A stretch of DNA of 64,000 bases, taken from the NCBI RefSeq assembly GCF_004784475.1, contig NZ_SRRT01000005.1:372001-436000 (forward strand), given 5' to 3'. The notes under the pieces were generated by a model that worked only from the letters and a program-made list of their open reading frames with translations, had not been told where the DNA came from and made no database searches. The translations under genes were made by a program, and so were the position numbers. The stretch comes from Streptomyces bauhiniae. GTDB lineage: Bacteria > Actinomycetota > Actinomycetes > Streptomycetales > Streptomycetaceae. Shown here piece by piece: positions 17,851 through 25,645 of this stretch (position 1 is the stretch's first letter; each line of letters starts with the position of its first letter).

Positions 17851-19586
17851 GGGTTCACTCTCCGCTGGGCTGTGGAGTGGGCGTGGCCGGTCCGGGGACC
17901 GGACGGGGAGCGGGGCGGTGGGCGGGGGCCGGGGGTGAGCCGGATGGAGACCTCCACCCCGGCTGCGACCGGCAGGGGCATGGAGAGGTAGTCCGCGCCG
18001 TCGCGCACCCGGTCGAGGTAGGGGCCGGTGGGGGCGGAGCCCAGGGCGAGCACGATGGTGCCGGGGCGCATCCGCCCCTCCAGCGCGGTGAGCGCGGGCA
18101 GGGTCAGGTCGGGTCGGCAGTCGAGCAGGGCGAGGTCGACCGGGGCGGGGGCGCGGCCGAGGTCGTGCAGACCGGCGTGGCGGACCTCGGCCCAGGGGGC
18201 GAGCCCGGCGGCCGTGAGCCGGGCGCGGGTGTCGGCGGCCCGGTGGGCGTCGGGCACATGGCCGACGACGTGCCCGGCGCCGTTGGCCCGTGCCCCGGCG
18301 GCGAGTTGGTCGAGGGAGCCGTCCGCGGTGCCGTCGAAGGCCACCACGCAGTCCGCGCGCAGCGAGCGGACCAGGGAGTACAGCAGGCGGCCGATCTCGG
18401 GGGTCAGCGGTTCCCCGGTGCGCCGGGCGGGGTTTGGGCGGACGAGGTGGACGAACCCGTCGGCGTCGATGGCGGCCCGCACCCCGGTGTGCAGCCAGCC
18501 GTCGGAGGGCCCGTCCGAGCCCAGGGAGACGGCCAGCCCATCTCCGCTGACGAGGAGTTCGCCATCCGGCCCGATCTCGGCGCGGACATGGGACAGCGGC
18601 CGCCCGACCGTGCCGGACCTGCGGGCGGCCGGGGTGTTCCAGCTCACGGCGCCGGTGTTGCCGGCCAGCCCGTACCCGGCGTACACCGGCAGCCCGAGGC
18701 CCTCGCACTCACGGAGCAGCGGGTGCGGCACCTCGGTGCCGCACCACAGCAGCGGTACGCCGGGGGTGCCGAACAGGGCGGCCGGTACGGCTCTGCCCTC
18801 GCGGCGCGCGGTGCGGGCGGCGCCGATCAGGGCCGTCGCGGCGGGCGGGGTGACGGCGAGCGCGGTGGGCCGGACGGTGGCCGTCCACTCCGGCAGGGCG
18901 GTGGCGGGGATGCCGCGCGGGGGCAGCAGCAGGCAGCCCCCGTCGGCGAGGGCCATCGGGGTGGCGGCCACCTGGTGGGCGAGGGCGCCCAGCGGGACGG
19001 TGACCGCGCAGCGGGCGAAGGCTCCGGCGGGCAACTCGGCGCGCAGCGCGTCGAGATGGGCGCCGACGGCATGGGCGCGGATGCCGACCCGGCCGGCCGA
19101 GCCCGCCGAGGCGGGGAGGATCTTGCAGATCCAGTCCCGGTCGTCGTCGGGGACGCGGTAGGCGCCGGGCGCCGCGTCGGTGAGCGCGGCGAGGTCGACC
19201 GGGACGACCGGGCAGCCCTCGGGCAGGACGTCCCGGTCCGCCCAGGCGGCCAGCAGGGCCAGGCCGCGGGCGTCGGCGAGGACGGCGGAGACGTCCGCGA
19301 GCAGGGCGGCCGCGGTGCGCGCGGAGGCTCCGGGCGGCACGGGGCAACCGGTCACCCGCAGGGCCAGCAGGGCGAGTTCGGCGACGACGGCTTCGGCGGT
19401 GTCGCCGCACAGGATGCCCACCCGGTGCCGGGGACCGGGGTCCAGGCGGTCGCCCAGGGCGCGGGCGGCGCGGGTGATCTCGCGGTAGGAGTGGACGACG
19501 GCGGTGCCGTCCTCGGCCGTCACCTCCACCAGCGGCCGGTCGCCGTCCTCGGCATGTCTGCGCAGGACGGTCTCAACGGCCCTCAC
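17847..19586 (-). CDS. degenerate adenylation domain fused to methyltransferase-like domain
   Basis: A 579-residue protein. Residues ~1-385 follow the AMP-binding fold, but the phosphate loop reads PASAGSAGRVGIR instead of (S/T)SG(T/S)TGxPK, the A5 core is YGLAGNTG, and the A7 core is GWLHTGVR, losing the aspartate of TGD. The usual C-terminal lysine subdomain is missing. Residues ~395-550 resemble a class I O-methyltransferase (GRLLYSLVRSLRA, then LLDCRPDLTLPAL, RMRPGTIV and YLDRVRDGADYLSMPLP), but motif I is AFDGTADGS, lacking the glycine-rich SAM loop. The protein may be a structural partner or a new activity. GTG start behind GGAGGAAA; coupled to the CreE-like gene. Confidence 0.7.
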   Translation of the reverse strand: MRAVETVLRRHAEDGDRPLVEVTAEDGTAVVHSYREITRAARALGDRLDPGPRHRVGILCGDTAEAVVAELALLALRVTGCPVPPGASARTAAALLADVSAVLADARGLALLAAWADRDVLPEGCPVVPVDLAALTDAAPGAYRVPDDDRDWICKILPASAGSAGRVGIRAHAVGAHLDALRAELPAGAFARCAVTVPLGALAHQVAATPMALADGGCLLLPPRGIPATALPEWTATVRPTALAVTPPAATALIGAARTARREGRAVPAALFGTPGVPLLWCGTEVPHPLLRECEGLGLPVYAGYGLAGNTGAVSWNTPAARRSGTVGRPLSHVRAEIGPDGELLVSGDGLAVSLGSDGPSDGWLHTGVRAAIDADGFVHLVRPNPARRTGEPLTPEIGRLLYSLVRSLRADCVVAFDGTADGSLDQLAAGARANGAGHVVGHVPDAHRAADTRARLTAAGLAPWAEVRHAGLHDLGRAPAPVDLALLDCRPDLTLPALTALEGRMRPGTIVLALGSAPTGPYLDRVRDGADYLSMPLPVAAGVEVSIRLTPGPRPPPRSPSGPRTGHAHSTAQRRVNP

Positions 19587-19640
19587 GCTCGGTTTCCTCC
19601 CGTCGGGCGCGCCGCCGGGCGCGGTGGTGACGTCCGCCGG

Positions 19641-19727
19641 TCAGGCGGTGGTGCACTCCGGGCCGAACCGGTTCCAGCCGACGTCGTCGGACCCGCGCAG
19701 CGAAAAGCCGGTGATTACGCCGTTCAT
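19641..19727 (-). CDS. putative 28-residue peptide (possible precursor or leader peptide)
   Basis: A short reading frame with a strong SD (GAGGGGGAG) directly upstream of ATG 19727 and Streptomyces-like third positions (only two of 27 sense codons after ATG end in A/T). It ends 54 bp before the adenylation/methyltransferase fusion, on the same strand and divergent from the LuxR gene. The peptide is Gly- and Asp-rich, has one Trp, and ends in FGPECTTA with a single Cys. No RiPP family is recognised. It could be a precursor peptide, a signalling or scaffold peptide, or a regulatory leader. A longer overlapping frame exists but has no comparable start. Confidence 0.5.
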   Translation of the reverse strand: MNGVITGFSLRGSDDVGWNRFGPECTTA

Positions 19728-19898
19728 GTCTCCCCCTCTTCGGTAAAGGCATCGAAAATCAGGGTGCGGGGAATACGCGAGCTCCCGTGGGGCTCGCGGT
19801 TCGATCCTCCGACGGAACAACGGTCGCCCGTCGGCGAACGAACACAAAAGACCTAACATGCTTCGGGTCGGCGCAGTGCCGTGAAACGAAGGATTGAA

Positions 19899-20879
19899 AT
19901 GGAAACAGCTCAGCGTAAATCGGGCACGGAAATGACCGGGACGCCGCTGGAGGAGCAGGGTCCCGGACCGCTCCAGGAGGCGATAGCCGCCTGTTCGGCC
20001 GGCCTCACCGAGGACGTCCCGGACTACCGCACCACCATGCGCAACGTCGCCGAGGCCCTGAGCGGCCTCTCGCGCGCCGTCGCCGAACAGGCCGACTGGG
20101 CGCCCCGGGAGCGGCGAAGCACCACCGGGACCCGTCCGGACAGCGGGGAAACCGGCGGCGTGAACTCCGCTTTCCGGTACCTGAACGGCCTTCCGGACAT
20201 CAACCGGGCCATTCAGAATGAGTTGGCGGGGGCCCGCGAGGAGATCCTCACCGCCCAGCCGGACGGCTCGCGCCCGCCCTCGGTGCTGCGCGACGCGCTC
20301 GCCTCGGTACGCCGGCAGCTCGCCGCCGGGGTGGCCATGCGGACGCTCTACCAGCACAGCACACGGTTCGACGAGCCGACCAAGCAATACGTCAAGGTGG
20401 TGACCGAGTTCGGTGTCCAGGTCCGCACACTGCCGGAGTTCTTCGAGCGGCTCATCATCATCGACCGGTCGGCGGCGTTCCTCCCGGGCAGCCGGGACCG
20501 GCGGACCGCGGTGCTGGTCCGGGAACCGGCCGTGGTCGACTTCCTCACGGACGTGTTCACCCGGCAGTGGGACCGCGCCGAACCGTTTCCGTTCGTCCCG
20601 GTGCGCGCCGCGGAGGCCGCCGGAGAAGTGATCCCGGACATGCGGGAATCGATCCGGAAGCTCCTGATCGAGGGCCGCTCGGACAAAGAGATAGCCCGGC
20701 GTCTGGGTTTGAGTCTGCGTTCACTGCAAAGCCATGTGGCGCGCCTGAAAGAGGACTACGGTGCGCAGCACCGGCTCCAGCTCGGATATCTCATGGCATT
20801 GAGCGATCATTCCCCGGCCGGGCCGGAATCCGGGAATTCCCCGCGCCCTCGAGCGACCCCAGGAGAAACGCGTCCATGA
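19899..20879 (+). CDS. LuxR-type HTH regulator with TrmB/PLD-like sensor domain
   Basis: A 326-residue regulator. The C-terminal HTH is LuxR-like (IRKLLIEGRSDKEIARRLGLSLRSLQSHV, near residues 254-282). The middle resembles the ligand domain of Streptomyces TrmB/LuxR hybrids (LIIIDRSAAFLPGSRDRR, then VREPAVVDFLTDVFTRQWDRA). ATG 19899 follows AAGGA; a GTG at 19881 is an in-frame alternative. It is divergent from the putative peptide gene across a 171-bp region and overlaps the aminotransferase start by ATGA, so it probably controls both. Confidence 0.85.
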   Translation: METAQRKSGTEMTGTPLEEQGPGPLQEAIAACSAGLTEDVPDYRTTMRNVAEALSGLSRAVAEQADWAPRERRSTTGTRPDSGETGGVNSAFRYLNGLPDINRAIQNELAGAREEILTAQPDGSRPPSVLRDALASVRRQLAAGVAMRTLYQHSTRFDEPTKQYVKVVTEFGVQVRTLPEFFERLIIIDRSAAFLPGSRDRRTAVLVREPAVVDFLTDVFTRQWDRAEPFPFVPVRAAEAAGEVIPDMRESIRKLLIEGRSDKEIARRLGLSLRSLQSHVARLKEDYGAQHRLQLGYLMALSDHSPAGPESGNSPRPRATPGETRP

Positions 20880-21850
20880 CCCGTCACGCGCTGGCCGCGA
20901 ACGAGAACCCCTACCCGCCGCTGCCCTCGGTGCGGACCGTGCTCGCGGAGGCGGCCGGCGGCCTCAACCGCTACCCCGACCGCACGGTGACCGACTTGGT
21001 CGACGCCCTCGCCGCCCGCCACCGGGTGCCGCGCTCCCACATCGTGACCGGCGCCGGATCGGTGGGCGTCACCCACCATCTGCTGCACGCCGTGGTCCGT
21101 GACGGCGGCGAAGTGCTGTACGCCTGGCCGTCGTTCGAGGCGTACCCGCACCTCACCGAGATCTGCCGGGGCACCTCGGTACGGGTGCCGCTGCGCGAGG
21201 AGCGGCACGACCTGGCGGCGATGGCCGACGCGATCACCCCGCACACCGCCCTGGCCATCGTCTGCAACCCCAACAATCCCACCGGTACGGCTGTCACCCG
21301 CGCCGAGCTGGAAGCCTTCCTGGACCGGGTGCCGGAGAACGTCCTGGTGCTGCTGGACGAGGCGTACCGGGAGTTCGTGCGCGACCCGGAGGTCCCGGAC
21401 GGCATCGAGCTGTACCGGAGCCGGCCGAACCTGGTGGTGCTGCGGACCTTCTCCAAGGCGTACGGCCTGGCCGCGCTGCGGGTCGGTTACGCGGTGGCGC
21501 ACGAGGAGGCGGCCGCCCGGATCAGGCACACGGTCGTGCCGTTCGGGGTCAACGCGCTCGCCCAGTCCGCCGCCCTGGCCTCTCTGGCGGCGGAGGACGA
21601 GTTGCTGGAGCGGGTGGAGGCGGTGGTCAAGGAACGCGACCGGCTGACCAGTGCGCTGGCGGTACCGGTGACTCCGTCGGAGGCCAACTTCGTCTGGCTG
21701 CCGCTGGGCGAGCGCACGACGGCGTTCGCTCAGGCGTGCGCCCGGGCCGGGGTCGCCGTACGGGCCTTCCCCGGCGAGGGCGTTCGCGTCACGGTCGGCA
21801 CCCCGGAGGCGAACGACGCCGTGCTGCGGGTCGCGGCGCAGCTCACCTGA
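20876..21850 (+). CDS. HisC-like aromatic aminotransferase
   Basis: A 324-residue fold-type I PLP aminotransferase of the histidinol-phosphate/aromatic branch. CNPNNPTGT, the Asp/Tyr of LLDEAYREF and the PLP lysine in RTFSKAYGLAALRVGY are intact, and ANENPYPPLP opens the protein as in HisC. In this cluster it is the obvious candidate to convert 4-aminophenylpyruvate to p-aminophenylalanine after the chorismate mutase/dehydrogenase steps. It overlaps the LuxR stop by ATGA and ends 3 bp from the converging MFS gene. Confidence 0.85.
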   Translation: MTRHALAANENPYPPLPSVRTVLAEAAGGLNRYPDRTVTDLVDALAARHRVPRSHIVTGAGSVGVTHHLLHAVVRDGGEVLYAWPSFEAYPHLTEICRGTSVRVPLREERHDLAAMADAITPHTALAIVCNPNNPTGTAVTRAELEAFLDRVPENVLVLLDEAYREFVRDPEVPDGIELYRSRPNLVVLRTFSKAYGLAALRVGYAVAHEEAAARIRHTVVPFGVNALAQSAALASLAAEDELLERVEAVVKERDRLTSALAVPVTPSEANFVWLPLGERTTAFAQACARAGVAVRAFPGEGVRVTVGTPEANDAVLRVAAQLT

Positions 21851-21853
21851 GGC

Positions 21854-23101
21854 TCAGTCCCGTACCGGCGCCGACTCCCGCATCTCGGCCGGGCGTTGCC
21901 CCTCCGCCCAGCGCACCGCGGGTTCCATGGCGAGGCCCGCGCCCAGGAACAGCGCGCCCACGACCAGCCAGCCGCCGGTGCCCCAGGACAGGATGAGCGT
22001 GGTCAGCAGCAGCGGGCCGATGAGACGCGCGACGGCCGTCCCGGCCCCGTAGAAGCCCTGGTACTGGCCCTGCTTGTCGGCCGGGGCGAGGGCGAAGCCG
22101 ATCTCCCAGGAGCCGGAGCCGAGCAGCATCTCGCCGAAGACCTGCACACACGCGGCGAGCAGCAGCACCAGTACCGGCAGCCACGCCGAGGTGCCGGCCG
22201 CCGACACCGCGAAGCAGACACAGGCCAGCAGCAGCACGATCCCCGCCTGCCGCACGGCACGCGCGGCCGACCGCAGTCCCGTCACCCGCGCGGCCATCCG
22301 TACCTGGAACAGGACCACGCTGAGCGTGTTGAGCACCAGCAGCGCCGACACCGTCCAGCCCGGCGCCCCGGTGCGCTGCACGATCCACAGCGGCAGCACC
22401 ACGCTGAGCAACGGCATGTACAGCAGCATGACCATGTTCAGCAGCGACACCAGCGCGTACGGGCGGTCCCGGAGCACGGTGAGGGCGCGTCCGGCGGGCC
22501 GGTCGGCCGAGGGGAGCTGCTTGGCGGGCGCGGGCAGCCGGCCCAGGACCCAGGCGGCCAGGACGAAGGTGACCGCGTCCATCGCCAGCGCCGTGAGGTA
22601 GGCCGCCTCGTTGTCGAGCTGCAGGGCGATGCCGCCGAGCGCCGCGCCGAGAGCGAGCCCGGCGTTGACGGTCGACTGGAGGTAGGCCCGCGTCTCGGTA
22701 CGCCGGGCGGGCTCCACCAGCCCGGCCAGCAGCGCCTGCCGGGCGGCGGCCAGGCCGCACTGGCAGCAGGTGTACAGGCACACGGCGGCGAGGAACGCCG
22801 GGTAGGTGCGGACGAAGAGCAGGGAGGCGATGGCGGCGCCGGTGGCGAGCGACATCAGGATGGCGATCCCGCGCGGCCCGCGCCGGTCGGCGAGATGGCC
22901 GAGCGGCACGCCGACGACGGCGCCGAGCGCCCAGCCGATGGTGAGCGCGGCGCCGATCTGGGTCGGGGACAGCCCGATGACCCGGCTGAAGTACAGCACC
23001 GAACACACGTAATAGGCGCCGTCGCCCACGGAGTTGGTGAGCTGGGCCAGGGCCAGGGTCCTGGGCGGCCCCGGTGGGGGGATGATCCGGCTGACGCGCA
23101 T
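21854..23101 (-). CDS. MFS transporter (12-TM)
   Basis: A 415-residue integral membrane protein with the MFS motif A loop as LGHLADRRGPRG near residue 72 and about 12 hydrophobic segments. It resembles the second cluster MFS (24386), and the two alternate with ATP-grasp genes. Probable export of an amino acid or peptide-like product. Start behind GGAAGGAA. It is the last gene of the long minus-strand operon, 82 bp after the single ATP-grasp gene. Confidence 0.88.
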   Translation of the reverse strand: MRVSRIIPPPGPPRTLALAQLTNSVGDGAYYVCSVLYFSRVIGLSPTQIGAALTIGWALGAVVGVPLGHLADRRGPRGIAILMSLATGAAIASLLFVRTYPAFLAAVCLYTCCQCGLAAARQALLAGLVEPARRTETRAYLQSTVNAGLALGAALGGIALQLDNEAAYLTALAMDAVTFVLAAWVLGRLPAPAKQLPSADRPAGRALTVLRDRPYALVSLLNMVMLLYMPLLSVVLPLWIVQRTGAPGWTVSALLVLNTLSVVLFQVRMAARVTGLRSAARAVRQAGIVLLLACVCFAVSAAGTSAWLPVLVLLLAACVQVFGEMLLGSGSWEIGFALAPADKQGQYQGFYGAGTAVARLIGPLLLTTLILSWGTGGWLVVGALFLGAGLAMEPAVRWAEGQRPAEMRESAPVRD

Positions 23102-23183
23102 TCAGTTCCTTCCGTACGGGCTCGTGCCGGGAGGAGTCTTTCCGGCGCGCGGTGGGGCGCGCCACCGGAAAGGTCCGTTCCGG

Positions 23184-24389
23184 CTAGGCCACTTGAGGGG
23201 TCACGGTGAAGCGCAGGGTCTCGCGGACGAGCTTCACGGCGTCCTCCCGCTCGGTGGGCGACCCGGCGTCGATGAGCACGTGCCCGAGCCGCCGGCCGGA
23301 CGAGGTGAGCGGCTGCACCGTGTCCCCGACTCCCTTGCGGGGCCGTACCCGGACGACCGCCGGGTGGGCCCGCACCTCGTCCAGCCCCTCGATGCCGGTG
23401 ATGGTGCCGGGCGCGGCGGTGAGGAAGACCGTGGCCGCATGGGACACCGGGCGCTCGGGCAGGGCGGGCAGGGGCAGGCCGACCGACAGCAGCACCATGG
23501 CCTCGTACAGGTCGAAGCCGAAGGTCAGGCCGATCGCGTCGGGCAGGTAGTCGCCGGGGGTGCGGACCGCGACCTCCATCAGCACCGGGCCCGTCGCGCT
23601 CATCCGGAACTCCAGATGCACCAGACCGGTGTCCATGCCTAGCGCGCGGAGCACACCCGAGGTCAACGCCCGTACCTGGGCTGCTGATTCGGGCCCGAGG
23701 TCGTGGCCGCAGCGGTGGACGAGTTCGACGAAGTACGGCGGCGGAGTGGTCTCCTTGGCGGTGACGTTCTCGAAGAGGACCTCGCCCTCGCGGACCAGGG
23801 CCTCCCAGCTGAACTCGGGTCCCTCCACGGCCGTTTCGACGAGCAGCTGCCCTTCCCCGGCGCGGCGGGCGACGACTTCCCCGACCTCCTCCGGGGTGCG
23901 GATCAGCTCCACGCCCTGACTGCCGGACAGGCTCAGGGGTTTGACCACCACCGGGAGGTGCCGGCGCATCCAGTCGCGGGCTTCGCCGAGCCGGGCCACG
24001 TGCAGATACTCGGGCTGCGGGACGCCGTGCGCGCCGAACAGGGCGCGTTGCAGCGCCTTGTTGCGGGAGACGACGGCCGCGTGCAGCGACGGGCCGCGCA
24101 GTCCGTGCCGCTGCTGGGCGAGGGCCGCGGCGACGACCTGGGGTTCGGCGAAGCCGATCAGCCCGTCCGGCACCCGCTCGGCCACGGCGGCCGCGACCGC
24201 GCCGGCCCAGGACTCCTCGTGGCCGCCGGGCACCCGGTAGAAGCGTTCCGCGAGGGCGGCCGGGCGGTTCTCCCAGGTCGCGGCGGACTCCAGCGCGCGG
24301 GCCCGGACGCCCAGCCGGGCGGCGGCCTCCAGGTAGGGGCGGCCCATGGTGCCGACGCCGGCCAGCAGCAGTTCCCTCGGCGCGGTCAT
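23184..24389 (-). CDS. ATP-grasp amide ligase
   Basis: A 401-residue carboxylate-amine ligase of the BacD/L-amino-acid-ligase type. The pre-ATP-grasp start is LLLAGVGTMGRPYLEAAARLG; ATP-grasp elements are SRNKALQRALF (near residue 109), VVVKPLSLSGSQGVEL, LLVETAVEGPEFSWEALV and the metal-binding VHLEFRMS...LMEVAVRTPGD. It activates a carboxylate as acyl phosphate and joins it to an amine. The start overlaps the upstream MFS stop (ATGA). Substrates may be p-aminophenylalanine or another pathway amino acid. Confidence 0.87.
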   Translation of the reverse strand: MTAPRELLLAGVGTMGRPYLEAAARLGVRARALESAATWENRPAALAERFYRVPGGHEESWAGAVAAAVAERVPDGLIGFAEPQVVAAALAQQRHGLRGPSLHAAVVSRNKALQRALFGAHGVPQPEYLHVARLGEARDWMRRHLPVVVKPLSLSGSQGVELIRTPEEVGEVVARRAGEGQLLVETAVEGPEFSWEALVREGEVLFENVTAKETTPPPYFVELVHRCGHDLGPESAAQVRALTSGVLRALGMDTGLVHLEFRMSATGPVLMEVAVRTPGDYLPDAIGLTFGFDLYEAMVLLSVGLPLPALPERPVSHAATVFLTAAPGTITGIEGLDEVRAHPAVVRVRPRKGVGDTVQPLTSSGRRLGHVLIDAGSPTEREDAVKLVRETLRFTVTPQVA

Positions 24390-25645
24390 GACGCGGTCCT
24401 CTCGACAGGGGCCGCCACGTCCGCGGGCGGCGGGGTGCCCAGCAGGCGGGTGACGGGGGTGACCAGCAGCGCGGCCAGGGCGAACGCCGCCGCGAGGCCG
24501 ACCCAGCCGAGCGGACCCCCGGCGATCACGACGGAGGTGATCAGCGCGGGGCCCACGATGCGCTGGCCGGTGCCGCCGAGGCTGAACACCGAGAGGTAGA
24601 CGCCCTTTTGGTCCTCGGGGGCGCACGCGTAGCTCAGTTCCCAGCCGCCGGTGGCCTGCCACATCTCCCCGAAGGTCAGCAGCACACAGGCCAGCCCGAG
24701 CACGGCGGCCGCCGCCCAGGCCGAGTCGGGGGCGCCGGACACCGCGAGGGCGGCACAGCACAGGGTCAGCGCCAGGCCGCCCAGCCGAAGCGAGCGCGTG
24801 GCGCCGTCCGGGCGTTCCGCGATCCGGGCGACGGGGACCTGGAGCACGATCGACAGCAGGGTGTTGACCAGCACCAGGAAGGGCAGCGCCCCGGCGGGCA
24901 TCTCGGTGGCCTGGAGCGCCCACAGCGGCAGGCCCACCGACAGGATCGTCACATGCAGGTTGAGGAAGCCGTTGAGGACGGTCAGCAGCCCGTACCGCCA
25001 GTCCCGGAAGCGCCGGACCGCGTCCAGCGGGCCGACCTTGCGCTGGACGGTGTCGGCGCCGTCGAGCCGGAGCCGGGTCAGCATGAGCGCCGAGAGGACG
25101 AAGGCGGCGGCGGTGCCCAGCACGATGGCCCGGTACGGCCAGACGCTGTCGGCGGTCAGCAGCGGCGCGGCGAGCAGCGCGCCGACGGAGAAGCCGGCGT
25201 TGCGCACGGTGCGGATGATGGCCATGGTGCGGGTGCGGTCGGTGCCCGCGACCGTCGCGGACGCCACCGCCTGGGTCATCGGCTGGGTGGCCGCCTCGGC
25301 GGCGGCCAGCGCGCAGGAGACGAGCGTGAAGCCGACCAGTCCGTGCACCAGGCACAGCAGTGCGAAGCCGCCCGCCCGCCACACCTGGAGGGCGATCAGG
25401 GTGCGCCGGGCGCCGAACCGGTCCCCCGCCGCGCCGATCGGCACCGTGGTCAGGAAGCCGACGACGCCGGAGATGGCGAGGCCGGTGCCGACCTCGGCCG
25501 GGGTCAGCCCCACCGAGCGGACGAAGAACACCGCCGACGCGGCCAGGTACAGGCCGGTGCCGATCGCGTTGACCAGCGAAATGACCGCGAAGGCACGGCC
25601 GTTGGGGGTGGTGGGGACGTAGGCGCGCCAGAAGGAGCGGCTCAT
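24386..25645 (-). CDS. MFS transporter (12-TM)
   Basis: A 419-residue membrane protein, with motif A as IGAAGDRFGARRTLIAL near residue 70 and about 12 transmembrane segments. It overlaps the tandem ATP-grasp gene upstream and the single ATP-grasp gene downstream by 4 bp each, so it is made in step with two ligases. That arrangement suggests export of an ATP-grasp product or self-protection. It resembles the MFS at 21854, possibly by duplication. Confidence 0.88.
   Translation of the reverse strand: MSRSFWRAYVPTTPNGRAFAVISLVNAIGTGLYLAASAVFFVRSVGLTPAEVGTGLAISGVVGFLTTVPIGAAGDRFGARRTLIALQVWRAGGFALLCLVHGLVGFTLVSCALAAAEAATQPMTQAVASATVAGTDRTRTMAIIRTVRNAGFSVGALLAAPLLTADSVWPYRAIVLGTAAAFVLSALMLTRLRLDGADTVQRKVGPLDAVRRFRDWRYGLLTVLNGFLNLHVTILSVGLPLWALQATEMPAGALPFLVLVNTLLSIVLQVPVARIAERPDGATRSLRLGGLALTLCCAALAVSGAPDSAWAAAAVLGLACVLLTFGEMWQATGGWELSYACAPEDQKGVYLSVFSLGGTGQRIVGPALITSVVIAGGPLGWVGLAAAFALAALLVTPVTRLLGTPPPADVAAPVERTAS

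Noticed and set aside
13670..17991. Long plus-strand frames over the CreD/CreE-like region
   Set aside because: Mirror images of well-supported minus-strand genes with intact catalytic motifs.
19641..20387. 248-residue minus-strand frame ending in the small peptide
   Set aside because: Most of it is antisense to the LuxR gene; only the last 28 codons have a ribosome-binding site and intergenic placement.
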